NCBI GenBank assembly: GCA_902729315.2
Contig: LR746271.1
Span: forward strand, 2,502,001-2,566,000
DNA length: 64,000 nucleotides
From: Spirodela intermedia
Taxonomy: Eukaryota; Streptophyta; Magnoliopsida; Alismatales; Araceae
Direction of reading: 5' to 3'
The notes under the pieces were generated by a model. It saw nothing but the letters and a program-made list of their open reading frames with translations, had not been told where the DNA came from and searched no databases. The position numbers and the translations under genes are program-made. Shown piece by piece: positions 52,566 through 64,000 of this stretch. The first letter of the stretch is position 1. Each line of letters opens with the position of its first letter.

Positions 52566-54403
52566 ATGAGGTTGTTCGGAGCCGTACTGCTGGTCTTCTG
52601 CTCCGTGGTCTTCCCGGCGGCTGCGTCGTGCGACTACCCGGCGTTGTTCAACTTCGGAGACTCCAACTCCGACACCGGCGGGCTCTCGGCGGCGTTCGGG
52701 CCGGCGCCTTCGCCAAATGGGGAGACCTTCTTCGGGCGGCCCGCCGGCCGGTACTGCGACGGCAGGCTCATTGTCGACTTTATCGGTGAGATTGCCGTCG
52801 AACTCAGCGCTCTCTTCTGCTAGGTTAGAGAGAGAGAGAGCAGCCCTCTGTACCAAAGATCACACCAACTCGGTGCTTTCTTTTGGGATGAGAGAGAGAA
52901 AGAGAGAGCAGTTTTCTCCACCCAATCTCACCGACGAAGTGCGATCTTTAGACAGAGGAGAGAGACAACAGTGCTACCTTGAGAGAGAGAGAGAGAGAGA
53001 GTCACTTTTAGAACATGTCTAAAGAGGCCGACACTTCTTGTGCGCGTCAGATGAGCCTTTATTCGGTGGTCCTTCCGTTTGTCGTTCCTCGGGCTCCCAC
53101 CGTGGGATTAAGAATTCAACCGACACGATTAAATCAAGTCTAGTGGATGAACGAGGGTCTCCAGTGAGCCCGAAAAACAACGGGCTAGGTTCGTTCTTTA
53201 CTAGTTTTATTTGACGTGATCGTCTTTTGTCAGCGGAGAACCTGGGGCTGCCCTACGTCAACGCTTACCTGGACTCCGTGGGGTCAAACTTCAGCCACGG
53301 CGCCAATTTCGCCACCGCCGGCTCCTCCATCCGACGGCAGAACTCCAGCCTCTTCAAGAGTGGATTCAGCCCCTTCTCCCTGGACGTGCAGTCCTGGCAG
53401 TTCTCCCAGTTCAAGGCCAGATCACAGCTGGCCCGCCAGCAAGGTGCTCTCCTTCTCCTCACCAACTCCTCAATCCGCTCCCCTCCGTCGTCTTCTTCCC
53501 TGACTATGCGGCCTCCCTTTGCAGGCTCTGTGTTCCGCCGCCTGCTCCCAGAGGAGGGCGCCTTCTCAACCGGCCTGTACACCTTCGACATTGGAATGAA
53601 CGACCTCACCTCGTCCTTCTTCTCCAACCAGACTGTGGAGCAAGTCCTGGCCGGCATCCCCCAGATCCTCAACGAGTTCGCCACGGCGGTCAAGGTCCAC
53701 TGCGTCGTCAATCTCTTCGTGGTTGCCAGTGTGAGGCGCTTACCCTGTGGCAACCTTGCAGAGCGTCTACGGACACGGCGGGAGGTACTTCTGGATCCAC
53801 AACGCCGGGCCCTTCGGCTGCCTGGCCTACGTGCTCGAGAGGCTCCCCGTGAAGCCGGAAGAGGTCGACCCAGCCGGCTGCGCCGCACCCTACAACGCCG
53901 TGGCGCAGGCATTCAATGAGCAGCTCAAGGCAACCGTGGTGCACCTCCGCCAGGAACTCCCCTCTGCCGCCCTCACGTACGTCGACGTCTACGCCGCCAA
54001 GTACTCTCTCATCAGCAATCCCCCGCCGGAGAGCGGTAAGTCAGTCTCAGTCTCCCTCCCTCCGCCGGCTGCTCTCCGCAGGGCCTGATTCCCTTAACAC
54101 CGCCGCCGCCGCCGGCAACCTGCCCGCACAGGATTCACCCAGCCACTTGTAGCCTGCTGTGGCCACGGGGGCAGGTACAATTACAGCCCAGGGATCGGCT
54201 GCGGCGCCGAGCAGATGGTGAATGGTACGCGCATGGTGCTCGGGTGCTCATGTGCCGACCCCTCGCGGCGGATCATATGGGACGGCGTTCACTACACGGA
54301 GGCCGCCAACCGGTGGGTCTTCGACCAGATCTCCGGGGGCGCATTCTCCGACCCGCCGCTGCCCCTCCGCATGGCTTGCACCCAGCGGCCTCCTGTTTCG
54401 TGA
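52566..54403 (+). CDS. Secreted GDSL esterase/lipase, 5 exons
   Basis: Predicted exons are 52566-52785, 53234-53443, 53525-53694, 53762-54035 and 54132-54403, giving 381 codons plus stop in phase with GT-AG introns; introns 2-4 are short (67-96 bp). The N-terminus is a hydrophobic signal peptide of about 21 residues (ending PAAAS), so the product should enter the secretory pathway, likely apoplast or cell wall. SGNH-family blocks: GDSNSDTG with nucleophile Ser33; Gly96 in GANFATAGS; DIGMND with Asn169; DGVH with Asp342 and His345. Related plant proteins hydrolyse esters or act on cell-wall sugars; the true substrate is not readable. The ATG at 52566 is chosen because it starts the signal peptide. 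GC3 is very high, unlike the surroundings. Confidence 0.93.
52981..53001 (+). repeat. GA microsatellite in GDSL intron 1
   Basis: About ten GA units in the first intron of the GDSL gene; shorter AGAGAG runs also occur at 52825-52840 and 52890-52910. Confidence 0.9.
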
Positions 54404-54458
54404 GCTTGTCGATCGGTGGTGGCACTTGCTGCGATTTACTCCCTGACATTGATGTGCT

Positions 54459-54464
54459 AATAAA
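54459..54464 (+). terminator. Polyadenylation signal of the GDSL gene
   Basis: AATAAA 56 nt after the stop codon, in a short AT-rich patch following GC-rich coding sequence. Confidence 0.5.
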
Positions 54465-54522
54465 CTAGTGCCCTAGCTCCTTTTTTTTCAGGCGTATAAA
54501 TCATAAGTTGCGCCTAATAGAC

Positions 54523-54551
54523 GGAGAGAGAGAGAGAGAGAGAGAGAGAGG
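54523..54551 (+). repeat. GA microsatellite downstream of the GDSL gene
   Basis: An uninterrupted GA run just beyond the GDSL 3' UTR. Confidence 0.9.
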
Positions 54552-55659
54552 CCCGTACATTTGTAGAAGTGCGACAGTCAGGTGATGAGGACACCTGGCG
54601 TCCAGGAAGTATACTGTCTGCACCCATCGGATATGAATTGGTTCAGTGCCTATTTTAGTGTTCTTTTTTTTTAAGATAGAAGTAATTTGTTATGAAGAAA
54701 TGAAGAAAACCATAGAAGAAAGAAAAATGAGTCCTGTAAATAATTACTGATCTCCCCACTAATCACTAGGTCTTAAAAAGCAAACGACTTATGATACTGA
54801 AGCCTAGTTTTTGTGACATTGAATACAGTTGGGGAAGTCATTGAAAGAAGTTTTTAAGATTCATACAATGATTTTTTTATGATTAATAAAAGAATTTTTG
54901 GGTCATTCTTTACTATTTATTGAAGATGAAAATGCTCAAATCCTTCTTTTAAATCGCTAGGCTCTCTCTCTCACTCTCTCACTCTTCTTGTCCAATAAGA
55001 TCGTGAGAGAAGATGATGCATTTACTCTCTTCTTGCAACTGCTACTTAGTTCCTTAACAAAAGGTTTTATAACTAGTCAGCACAAATCTTCATAATTTGA
55101 GTACACACATCATAAGAATTTTTACATGCAGAGAGAAACAATTATCTATTTTTAAGAATTAACTAGTTCAGTAGTTAACATAAGGCTAATTTCTTCATTT
55201 CTCATTCACAAATACAAGGCGGACTCTTGGTTTGTGATGTTAGCTCTCTTCTTTACGAATCATGAAAGACTTGGTTTTAATCACCATTTTGTGAATTAGA
55301 TCTTGATGCCTAGGGAAGCAAATTTCCATTCTCTCAAAATAATTTCCTTTGGAAGGCTTAATCTTCTTTGAAATGGGGAAATTCAATGGTGCACTTTATC
55401 TTTTTGTTTACACCATGTGGATTTGTACCCTTGAATTCATATTCAAGCCTAAGCTTAGTCTTTAATCTCCATCCAACTTCTTGATTCTATGCTTGTATCC
55501 TCAACATATCCCCATATATTCAAAAAGCGGTCTATCATTTTCTCACTTATAGTACTAGTATGTTATAACTTATCTACCCTATCATAGCACATTAATTTTC
55601 CTCTATAGCACTAATAGTATCTAAAACTTTATTTCACTACACTCCTATATAGTATATAT
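54552..55659. other. AT-rich intergenic sequence, no gene seen
   Basis: Only short frames without family resemblance are present. A small CTCTCTCTC patch lies near 54961-54985. The region leads into a copia LTR. Confidence 0.5.
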
Positions 55660-56907
55660 TGATGTCCTTGGTTTTAATAATTAAAATTGAAAATTTATTC
55701 ATATGAATATATTGAATATGAATAATTATTTATGTCTCAAATATTCAATATGCTCAAAATAATTATTATACGAATTATCTTTATTCATTTAATGATCTCA
55801 TCACTAAAAAATGAATTCAAGGTATCAATCCTTAAAATTAAGTAATTCTTCATGTTAGGAATATTTGATCAACAAAAAATATTAGCTGAAGAATCATCCT
55901 TCAATAAAAGGATAAGTATATGCTGGTTACAAGCGATACATGAGAATTATCTTATCTATTTATTATACATATTATGCAGTATCTAGTATTTCTAAATGAT
56001 GATAGATAGGTTCTCCAAGATTTTTCGTGGATCAAATCATCAAAAGATTATGAAAACAAAAGAGAGATATTAAAGTTTTGACCAAAACATATTGATGGTA
56101 ACATGTCAATTTCATTGTGAATAAAAAGTCAAAGTAATGTGATGATTTGGATAGAACCTAAACATCCAACTATTTTCATCAAGCTAAAAACTCTAGTTCA
56201 AATTTTAGTGAAAAAGGAGAAGGGAATAACAAGATTCAAAGTTTGGAAGGTTTAACTATTACCGAAAAATGATAAGTATTTAAATGAAGATTTCAAACAT
56301 TGGAGATCACATAAAATTAGGACCTTGTAAGATGATGAATGCTTACTTATTAGAGAATGCTTGAGAATCAAAAGTTGAATACATGAAGATTCAAGTCATC
56401 TTGTTAAACTGCTACATGTACAAGTATCACCATTACACTAGCATGACATGCCATCTTTTCTAGCTGATTTTAGTGAGGTGATTGATTCCATCTTTTCTAC
56501 TTTGGCTCTGCATCAGACCCTAAGATAATTTGGGTGGTGAGGGGCGAGTGTTTTGAATGAAGGCATGAACTGTTGGTAGCTAATTTTGGCTCAAGAAGAG
56601 TTGAGTATTTGAGGAGATGAATATGAGGTCTTTGGGTTGTTGATCCTGTAAAAATCAGTGTAATTCTTGAGAGAACTAATGAATATAGGAGGAAAGATTC
56701 CTCTAGGACTAGATGTGGCTAAGTGAGGGAAAAAAACTAAGATAAAAACTCTAATGTTCTTGATGAGAGAGTATTAAGAGCACATGTATGTTGACACATC
56801 TAGTGATACTCATATATAGGTATAAGTAAAATAAAAAAATCACAAGAAATATTTAAAAATGAGTTCACCTCCTATCTTAGTATTTTCCTTGCCCTATGGT
56901 CCCAACA
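55660..56907 (+). mobile_element. Ty1/copia 5' LTR, forward (about 1.25 kb)
   Basis: Ends CCCAACA at 56907, two bases before a primer site, and matches the reverse-strand LTR at 40135-41200 over several hundred bases. The start TGATGTCC at 55660 is a best estimate. The right LTR of this element was not found. Confidence 0.6.
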
Positions 56908-56909
56908 AT

Positions 56910-56921
56910 TGGTATTAGAAC
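56910..56921 (+). other. Copia primer binding site, initiator tRNA-Met type
   Basis: TGGTATTAGAAC resembles TGGTATCAGAGC, the complement of the plant initiator tRNA-Met 3' end used by copia elements, with two differences. Confidence 0.65.
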
Positions 56922-56949
56922 AACCTTGAAAGAAAGATATTAACACATC

Positions 56950-57800
56950 TTAAGTAATAAATTTTATTTCTAGTAAAAAAAATTAAATCATCCAACCCTA
57001 GACCACCTATGTTTAATAGAACTATGTATTTTGGAAAACTAGAGTTAGGATTTATACAATGGGTTGGGGAATGAATGTTTGAAAAATAATATAGAATGGC
57101 TCATGAGGTACATCAAAAGAGTCCATCCATGAATGATATAGGAGTCTAAATGTTAAAGCCATGAATATTTCATTTAGTGCTTTGAATGCCTCCAAGTTTA
57201 ACCATGCTTCAAGTTGTGAGATATCAAAATAAATATGGGATAAACTACATGTGACTTACTTATAAATAAATGTCTCAGGTAATGGACACCAAAAGCAACA
57301 TTTTGGTGAATAGGTATAGGTTATTTTGAATGGAGGATTAAGAATCTATGTAAAATCTAGTTTATTGATTTAATGAAATTAAAATGGCATGAAAAACTTA
57401 GAAAAAGCCTAATGATTGATTGATTGATGATTTAATAACCACGATTGAGGAATCAAAAGATTTAAGAATTATTCTTTTTGATGATATTATTCATTCATTG
57501 TTGACTGATTGACATGTCCAAAAAAGATTTTTTTAAAAATAAAATTAAGGACATTACTTTAAAATAGTTGAATCACTTCATGATGAAGATGAAATCATTT
57601 TCTTATCTAGAAGACTAAATAAGTTAATGAAGAAGAAAAACATCATGTGCAGGAAATGTATAAAAAAGTTTTTTCAAAAGCCTAATGATCTTTGCTTTGA
57701 GTGTAAGAAACCAGATCACTTCAAAGCTTACTACCTTTTGCTGGAAAAGAAACAATCAAAGTACAAGAAGAAAGCCATGGTGGCAACATAAAGAGAACGA
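56950..57800 (+). pseudogene. Ty1/copia gag remnant
   Basis: Broken frames give a start motif like RPPMFNRTMYFGK near 57000 and a zinc-knuckle remnant CFECKKPDHFK near 57697-57730, in which the last Cys is replaced. Stops are frequent. The polarity and position behind the primer site fit a copia gag. No downstream protease, integrase or RT was recognised before 58600. Confidence 0.55.
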
Positions 57801-58631
57801 TTTTAGCTTGGATAAAGAAGATTAAGAAAAGACAAATCGATGTCTAATGGAAAAAAATTTAGAGGTATATAATCCTCAAATTTCTCCATTAATAAAATGC
57901 ATTTAGAAATGTTAAACATGATCTTATGATCACACAAAGAAAAAGTAGATCTGTAAAGAATTTGTTCAAATTCTGAAAACTAGACACATGATAAAATCTT
58001 TGTTCAAAGATTAGGTGATGAAAATGAAAACCTTAAGAATTTACTTGATATAAAGAATAAATAATTTGAGTAAAAACTTCTTAAGAAAACGTCCTTATAT
58101 AAAACTAATGAACTATAGTAAAACATTGGTTCATTGAGCAAAGAAAAATCTATTGAACCCAAAGTAAACAAGGATGAAAAACTCGAAGGCCAAAGATCCA
58201 AAAGCTATTTATCTAATTCAGCCATAAGTTGTACTATGCATGAGAATATAATTGTTGAAATAAGTTTATAAAAAAAAACTTGAGAAAGAAAATAAAGATA
58301 TAAATGATGAATGATGTGCCCCTTATCACTGTTTTAAGCAGTTTAATATTTGCAAAATTGAATCTCTAAAATATGCTATTGAAATTCCTTTCAAAATGAA
58401 TAGTAAATCAGTTTAATCCACAAGGAAAGTCTGGTATTATGTAAAGTTCAAGTAGCCTTCTCAACTGAAGTTGACTTCATAAAATAAATGAAGAATGAGA
58501 AGGAAATAGAGTTCAAAAGTCTATGTGGAGAGTTGCAGATCGAGAAGGCTTGTGTAGGAGACAAATCCTGCATAGCTCTAACTGGCTCCAAAATTTCTTT
58601 TCTACTCATGGCTTCATATGCTCCACCTCTG
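57801..58631. other. AT-rich sequence right of the copia gag, no gene seen
   Basis: Probably decayed copia internal sequence; short frames on both strands have no recognisable domain. Confidence 0.4.
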
Positions 58632-58830
58632 TCACACAACACAAAGAGTAGAGACCTTGTTGCATTTCACATGATGCAGCGAGGAGAGGCCCTACCACCT
58701 ATCACATGGTGTGAAGAGGAAAGACCCCGCCACTTGTCACACAGCATGAAGAAGAAAGATCCCACCACTTGTCCTATAAGGCGAAGAGGAGAGAGCCCAC
58801 TGTCTGTCACATAGTGTGAAGAGGAGAGAC
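58632..58830 (+). repeat. 35-bp tandem repeat, about 5.7 copies
   Basis: Units start at 58632, 58667, 58702, 58737, 58772 and 58807, each beginning TCACA or TCCTA and containing a GAAGAGGA-type core. The 35-bp period is exact while the units have diverged by several bases each. Because 35 is not a multiple of three, the forward open frame across it is accidental. Confidence 0.9.
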
Positions 58831-60229
58831 AAAAAAAACCTAAGTTCACCCCCCTTGTCCTCTCTTTTTTTTCTTTCTTCTCTCATGACCATCACCCCTT
58901 CTCATACTTCCACAACTCCCCCAATTTCCCAATAGCCCCCATGTATTTTTGCCCCTTTTGCGGTTTTGTTCCTCTTCAAATAATGGTCATCGGATTTTCC
59001 TACATGTAAATATATATATTTCTTCATATGTAGAGTAAAATCAGTATTACATAGAAGACCTCATGATTCAATAAAATATGTAAAAATCAATGGTTTATAT
59101 ATGTATTTTTATGGATGGTTTTGGAATCACTTGGAAATAGTTTTATTCTAAATACTCATATTAAAATCCTCAAGACGTAATTATATCAAATATGCATTAC
59201 TTATTATGTATAAATGAGGCTTCATCACACCACCCAACTTACATCATTGTTAGTTCCTTAGCAATGCACTTAAGAATTAGTTCAAGGCTAATAGTATGTC
59301 ATGCTTTCATGTTTATTGCCAACTAATATTATTTAGAATGAAGAACCTTTTTATGTTGTGGATTTTCTTGCTAGATGTTGAAGATGAATTAGGATTTGTG
59401 TGCTTGAATACTCCTTGAAATGCCATCATAGGTTCCACTTCATTACTTACAAACTTAGCATGTCTCCCTCAGCCAATACTATCTCTCAAATGTTTGATGG
59501 CTTGTCTAGTACTTAAGAGTGATCTCCATCATATATTATAGCCTTTGAGCATGTAACTTGAAGATTTTAGTTCACCTCTTATTTACTATATTATAAATTT
59601 AGTATAGACTTACGGAATGTCTTCCACTTATTTATTTCATAGACAAGTAGCTTTTCCTAAATAATACTTATCATAATTGGGCATGTAGATAGCCTCCATG
59701 GGAGAAGCAGAGAATTCCTATAGCAGATTCGTAACTTATTTAACTTGCCCAAGTCGTGCATGTGGACAGCCTCTTTGGACGAGTGGAAAACCTCATATTT
59801 ATGTTGTAGTTGAGCCTTTCACTCTATTGTGTTATACGGTCTATATGTAGGTATGTGTTGAGGTTTGATGTTCTTCTCCACAATTCCACAAACTAAATTT
59901 CTATGACTTTAGTAAAACCTAGGTTTTCAACAAGATTGTAACTTACCATGTACGCTAACTGTATCCTATGCATACAATCTTCCTTCATGCTACTAATCTA
60001 GACATGATTGGCTTAGCATAGTTTGGTCCAATCATTCCTATTGATTCAACTTGAGAACATCATATATGGACAAAATGAGATTATATCCAGCTCTGTTGCA
60101 CTAAGGAATATGTTTTGATGTAGCTAGGAACTATGCATTCTAAAATTATCCTTGAATTTTCAAAAAACTATGCAATTTTTTTCAAAAGTGTGCATAGTTT
60201 TCTTTCATCCTTATCCCCCAACTTAGAAT
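58831..60229. other. AT-rich sequence, possibly LTR or 3' UTR of the Tat remnant
   Basis: No gene. A diverged direct repeat of about 38 bp is seen at 59681-59720 and 59753-59792 ('gcatgt.ga.agcctc'). Its position left of the decayed Athila/Tat pol suggests the 3' part of that element, but no LTR terminus could be fixed. Confidence 0.35.
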
Positions 60230-63200
60230 ATCATTCTCTTCAATGACATCATCATACATGCTAATGTTGAATGTATAAGGAAAAATAGTAAAAAAATAAG
60301 CAATCTACTAAAATCTTATAAATAAAAAAAAGTAGAACATTGCATCCAAATAAATCCATAAATTTTGAAATCTAACTAGATAAATTACTATTGATGAAAA
60401 TTCACCCTACATCAACTTCTTACTAACTACTTGAACCTCAAAAATAAAAGGATACAATCTAGGTTGCATCAATAAGTGCTAAGCTTAATGTCTTCAAGTA
60501 GACATAATTTCTCTTTTTGAATTTCTTCAGATAGATTGACTCTTTTCTAAGTCTAGGTTTTGGCTCAAAGCAAGGTTTAAACATTTAACCATTAACTTTA
60601 AAGTTTTGGCCTATCTTTAAATCTTCAATGAGTACAATGCCATATTTTTCTACATGGACTACATTATAGGGTCTATTCCATTTAGATATTAGTTTTTTTA
60701 GGGAAGAGGTAAAGTCTAGAGTTGCCAAACTTTGTAATTCAGAGGAAAGTGTCTCTAATGTATGTAACAATCATATAATGCCCTGATTTTTAGCTTTATA
60801 AATCTTGGATCATTATGCCCCATTTATAAGTTCATCTAACTCTTGTAATTGTAAGATCATGTTTTGACCTGCCCAAACTATATCTGTCCAATTTTTGGTA
60901 GCTCAATATGCCTTATGTTCTAATTCTACCAAAACATTGTAGGGCTTCCCAAATACTAACCTAAATGGAGACATAATTGTAGGTGTCTTATAAGTAGCCC
61001 TATATGCCCACATAACATCATTTAAATTCAAAGACCAATCCCTCCTATTAGGTCATATAATATTTCTACTATCCTTTTTACCTCTCTATTTAATACTTCG
61101 ACCTGCTCATTGAATTGAGGGTGATATGAAGTAGTCACATTGCGATTCATTCCATGTTTCTTCTAAAGATTGGAAAGTTGACTAGTTGTGAAGTGTTTCC
61201 CTCCATTACTAATGATGGCTTATGGGCAAATAAATCGAGAAAATATGTAACTTTGAATAAATCCAATAACCACTTTATGATCATCAGTTCCAGTGGGTAT
61301 CACTTCCACCCATTTGGACATGTAATCAATAGCTAAGAGAATGTATTTGTGTTCAAAAATTGGTAGGAAAGGACCTCATAAAGTCAATTCCCCACACAGT
61401 AAAGTTTTCTATCACTAAAATAGGGTTTAGGGACATTACATCTTACTTGACACTTGTCACATGTTTTACAGAATTCAAAGGAGTCTTTGAATAAAGTCGG
61501 CCAATAAAACTCACTTGAAAATATGCTTTTATATTCTTCTTCTGTTACATTTTAATAAATCCAATAACCCTTTTTGGTGGAATTTTTTTGGCTTGAGAAG
61601 TGACCTTCATATGTTGGTGTGGCAGAAGTTTAATATGCTCTTATATTCTTCTTCTAGTACATAGCATCTAAAAATTTATGCTGGTCCTAGATCCTAGAAA
61701 TAATATTTCAATTTAGGAAAGAAACCATCCCTAACTGATTTCATCTAGCCATCAAAAAGTCTTCCTATGACCAAGTAGTTGACAATATGTTAATACCATG
61801 GTAGGCCTGCTTACATCACTGTCATCAATTGCTCATTAAGAAAAAAGTCTTGCAGTGGGTGTGACCAATATTATCTAAACACAATAAATGATCCGCTACT
61901 ATATTATTAAACCTTTTTTATCTTGAATTTCTATATCAAATCTAAGTTTAGTTTAGTTTCTCTCTTGGTCAACAAGTATTTTAATGTTGAATTGTCTGAG
62001 TCTATGATGACTTTTGTCTCTCAAAGATATGATCTAAATTTTTCAAGGGAAAAAATGGCAATTTAAATTTTGTGGCTGCATAGTTCAATTGTGCTTCAAT
62101 TATAGTTTGACTAGCATAATAGATTACTACGAATTTCTTGTCAACTCGTTGACCTTTGCACCAATGGCATAGTTTGAGGCATCGCACATAACTTTGAATG
62201 GTAGTGACCAATCAAGTGCTCATAGAATAGGTGTTCTGGTCAATGCATGTTTAGTACACTAAAAGCCTCTAAGCATTAGGCATCTATATGAAAATCAGCA
62301 TGCTTGGTTAGTAGTTGAGTTGGTGGCCTCATAATTTTGGAAAATTTCTGCATAAATTCATGGTAGAAGCCTATCTGTTCAAGGAAATATTTGATTTGCT
62401 TCACTATCGAAGGTAACTTGGCTATGATATTTATTTTTCACTTTGTTCACTCCCATCTCTCACTCACTAACAATATGGCCCAAAACTATTCCTTCCCTCA
62501 CCATGATTTGGTTCTTTTCTTAACTTAATATTAATTTCTTTCAATGCATCTAACAGAAACCTTTCGTAAATTTTCTGAGCATTGGTTGAAGGATTTTCTA
62601 AACACTAAAAAATCATTCATGAATACTTCTAAATATTCTCCTATCATGCTAGAGAATATCTATATCATACACCTCTAAAAATTGGTAGGTGCATTACACA
62701 AACTACAAGGCATTAATTTAAATACAAATGTCTTAAAAGGTAAGTAAAATTCTTCTTATTATGGTCTTCAAGGTATATAGCTATCTGATTATATGATGGG
62801 TACTCATCTAGGAAGCAAAAATACTATTGTCCCACTAATGTTTCTAGAATGTAATCAATAAAGGGGAGTGAAAATTGATTTTTCTTGGTGACCATATTCA
62901 GCTTCCTAAAATCTATGCAAATTCTTCATGATGTAGGCAATTTAGTCTATACTTTTTTTTCTTTTTCATTTTAATTAATAGTCATGTCATACTTTTTTGA
63001 TACAACCTAAGTGGGGCTGACCCACTAGTTGTCTGATACAATATAAATGATGTATCCATCTAACCACTTGATTTCCTTCTTCACAACTTCTTGCATATTG
63101 GGACTCAATCATCTTTACTTGGTTTGACATTTTCTTCTACATAGATGTGGTGCATAACATATGTTGGGATTTATTCGTTTCAAATTTGCCATTGTCTATC

Positions 63201-64000
63201 CTATTACCCCTTTGTGTTCTTTCAAAACTTTAATAATTAGTTGCTCTTATTTCTTAGCTAGATCATAGGCAATGATGATGAGCAGAGTGTCATCATCTCT
63301 AAAATATATATATCTCAATAATTCTGGTAATGGTTTGTGCCCTATGCCAAGTGGATGCTGCAAGAGGTCATATCTTTATAATTCTTATCTAGATGTGATT
63401 TAGCAGTAGTTAGAGATGTACGTATTGTGGGCATGTTAATCAGTTGGCTAGCATCCCTTCAGTTTGGTATATATATTCATCTATAACATCTATGATGTTA
63501 TATTCTACATCAGTTTTGTAGTCAAGATACTTTGTTTCTTGAAAGATAATAGTGATATTGTTTGTTTCTCATGGAAAAATCAATTATTACATCTGCACAA
63601 TTGATATTCACATTGGCCTTTACTAAAAAAGGTCATCTAAAAATAATCATCATCCAACATACCTCTCTTGATGATGGCATATCTAAGATGAGAAAATCCA
63701 CTAGAAATTTACATCTCTTAATTTTCATAATCACATCCTCTACCAATTCTTTAAGTGTTTTGCTTGATCTATACGCCAACTATAAATTACCAATGTGGGT
63801 TTCAATTCCTCTAGCTTAAATTACTCAATAGGGAGGTCAACATGAGGTTCACACTTACTCCTAAGTCAAGCAAAGCATTGTGAAGTGATATGCCTCTCAT
63901 TTCACATGTAATCAGTGGTGTGTCAGGATATCTTATTTTTCTAGGAAGATTTATTTAAATTATAGCACTTGAATTTTTTATAATTAGATATTTCTGAATT
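60230..64000 (-). pseudogene. Decayed Athila/Tat Ty3/gypsy pol remnant, running off the window
   Basis: On the reverse strand, from high to low coordinate: RT start (KKEIKWLDGYIIYIVSDN-like, 63020-63080), RNase H (VIYYASQTIIEAQLNY near 62090-62160), integrase core (60900-61500), integrase C-terminus (RPYNVVHVEKYG...FKVNG, 60585-60680). Then follow a post-integrase motif (GTGCTAAGCTTAATG-type, 60470-60490) and a polypurine-like AAGTTGGGGGAT (about 60216-60230). The order is the same as in the intact Athila copy. Frames are riddled with stops, and the upstream part lies beyond the window. Much older than the element at 7.5-18.7 kb. Confidence 0.65.

Noticed and set aside
53265-53912. 215-codon reverse-strand frame opposite the GDSL gene
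   Set aside because: A shadow of very GC-rich coding exons; the forward exons carry all SGNH motifs and join in phase.

Overview
This is nuclear DNA from a flowering plant. It holds three intact multi-exon genes with GT-AG introns in a matrix of LTR retrotransposons, solo LTRs and decayed element pieces. Strong GC bias in the alcohol dehydrogenase and GDSL exons, against AT-rich surroundings, suggests a commelinid-type monocot; this is inference. No bacterial, phage or organellar features were seen.

Layout. 1-967: reverse-strand fragment of an LTR family, here called F, with a CT-rich tract. 967-2481: gene-poor sequence with an inverted repeat. 2482-4849 (+): ten-exon zinc alcohol dehydrogenase-like gene. 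6481-7039: Ty3/gypsy gag remnant, apparently interrupted by an F-type LTR (7040-7488 and 18746-20260). That LTR is itself split by a complete 11.26-kb Athila-type element (7489-18745) with a 5-bp target duplication, tRNA-Asp-type primer site, gag, protease, RT, RNase H and integrase, but several inactivating lesions. 20980-22330: older gypsy pol remnant. 22914-24534: solo LTR of a second family, here called A, with a perfect 5-bp duplication. 26566-32960: A-type LTR pieces in alternating orientation, including a large foldback. 33901-38559 (-): A-type LTR, primer site and gag with no pol detected. 38560-40052: another F fragment. 40135-41720 (-): Ty1/copia LTR and RNase H remnant.

A gene island follows: isopentenyl-diphosphate isomerase at 45422-50290 (-) and a secreted GDSL esterase/lipase at 52566-54403 (+), divergently transcribed about 2.3 kb apart. 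Right of the island lie a copia LTR plus gag remnant of the same LTR family as at 40 kb but in the opposite orientation (55660-57800), a 35-bp tandem array (58632-58830), and a decayed Athila/Tat pol remnant (60230-64000, -).

The three host genes are unrelated metabolic genes: IPP/DMAPP isomerisation for isoprenoids, alcohol/aldehyde oxidoreduction, and a secreted hydrolase. Nothing indicates a gene cluster. The most informative content is the nested transposon history, the apparently gag-only element, ACGTGG boxes next to the TATA box of the young Athila LTR, and a three-unit 42-bp in-frame repeat in IDI exon 1. No clearly new biological system was recognised.
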